6,657 nucleotides of DNA from contig JBAYZS010000085.1 of the NCBI GenBank assembly GCA_041672395.1, forward strand, positions 1-6,657. The letters are read 5' to 3'. Below, piece after piece: positions 6,613 to 6,657 of this stretch (position 1 is the stretch's first letter; each line of letters begins with the position of its first letter). The position numbers were made by a program, and so were the translations under genes. The notes under the pieces are model-generated. The model saw only the letters and a program-made list of their open reading frames with translations. It was not told the origin of the DNA and did not search any database. The DNA is from UBA5287 sp041672395 (GTDB lineage Bacteria; Bacteroidota; Bacteroidia; Bacteroidales; Dysgonomonadaceae).

Positions 6613-6657
6613 TTATGGAATTAAAATTGATTTATACATCTTTAATTCAGCCATATT
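6613..6657 (-). CDS. Possible C-terminal tail of an upstream gene (partial)
   Basis: On the minus strand one frame is open from the window edge to TAA at 6613-6615. It encodes NMAELKMYKSILIP, while the other two frames meet stops early. The orientation matches the cluster, and a terminator-like hairpin follows 41 bases later. Only fourteen residues are visible, so the family cannot be recognised and this may not be coding. Confidence 0.3.
   Translation of the reverse strand, partial: NMAELKMYKSILIP

Noticed and set aside
1..6657. CRISPR array, toxin-antitoxin pair, retron or other defence system
   Set aside because: No spaced direct repeats, reverse transcriptase, nuclease or small paired genes were found on either strand.

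Overview
The window looks like chromosomal DNA of a member of the Bacteroidota, probably an environmental or host-associated polysaccharide degrader. It is A+T-rich. The start codons lack clear Shine-Dalgarno sequences. The tRNA gene is preceded by a match to the Bacteroidota promoter pattern TTTG ... TAnnTTTG. The gene content is also typical of that phylum: a lipoprotein with TPR repeats, a GH43 enzyme, a NupG-like sugar/nucleoside symporter and a Tat-signal sialidase-fold protein. The genus cannot be told from the sequence.

Layout. About 1-1358 is an IS256-family insertion sequence. Its transposase, on the minus strand, is split by a single-base frameshift, although the DDE catalytic triad is retained. 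At 1390-1890 (minus) is a long-chain flavodoxin. At 2024-2095 (plus) is tRNA-Arg with anticodon CCU, with its own promoter and a hairpin downstream. From 6535 down to 2199, four minus-strand genes follow each other with gaps of 76, 31 and 43 bases: a TPR lipoprotein, a secreted GH43-family glycosidase, an MFS nucleoside:H+ symporter-type importer and a sialidase-superfamily (BNR/Asp-box) protein. A few C-terminal codons of another minus-strand gene may enter at the right edge, followed by a strong hairpin.

How the genes work together. The four-gene cluster reads as the tail of a carbohydrate-utilisation operon. The GH43 and sialidase-fold proteins would be exported and cut glycans, the symporter would import a released sugar or nucleoside-like product, and the lipoprotein would be an envelope accessory. 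The substrate is not determined. A 12-bp palindrome with an AAACGTTT core lies just before the importer and resembles LacI-family operators.

The most notable result is that the sialidase-like gene carries two separate +1 frameshifts. The 62-codon segment between them lies in a third frame and is easy to miss. Undoing one extra base in a T run and one in a G run restores a 424-residue protein with five Asp-box motifs. The transposase also carries a +1 frameshift. All three disruptions are single-base gains, which suggests either recent decay by slippage or sequencing error. I did not find a clear undescribed defence or mobile system in this window.
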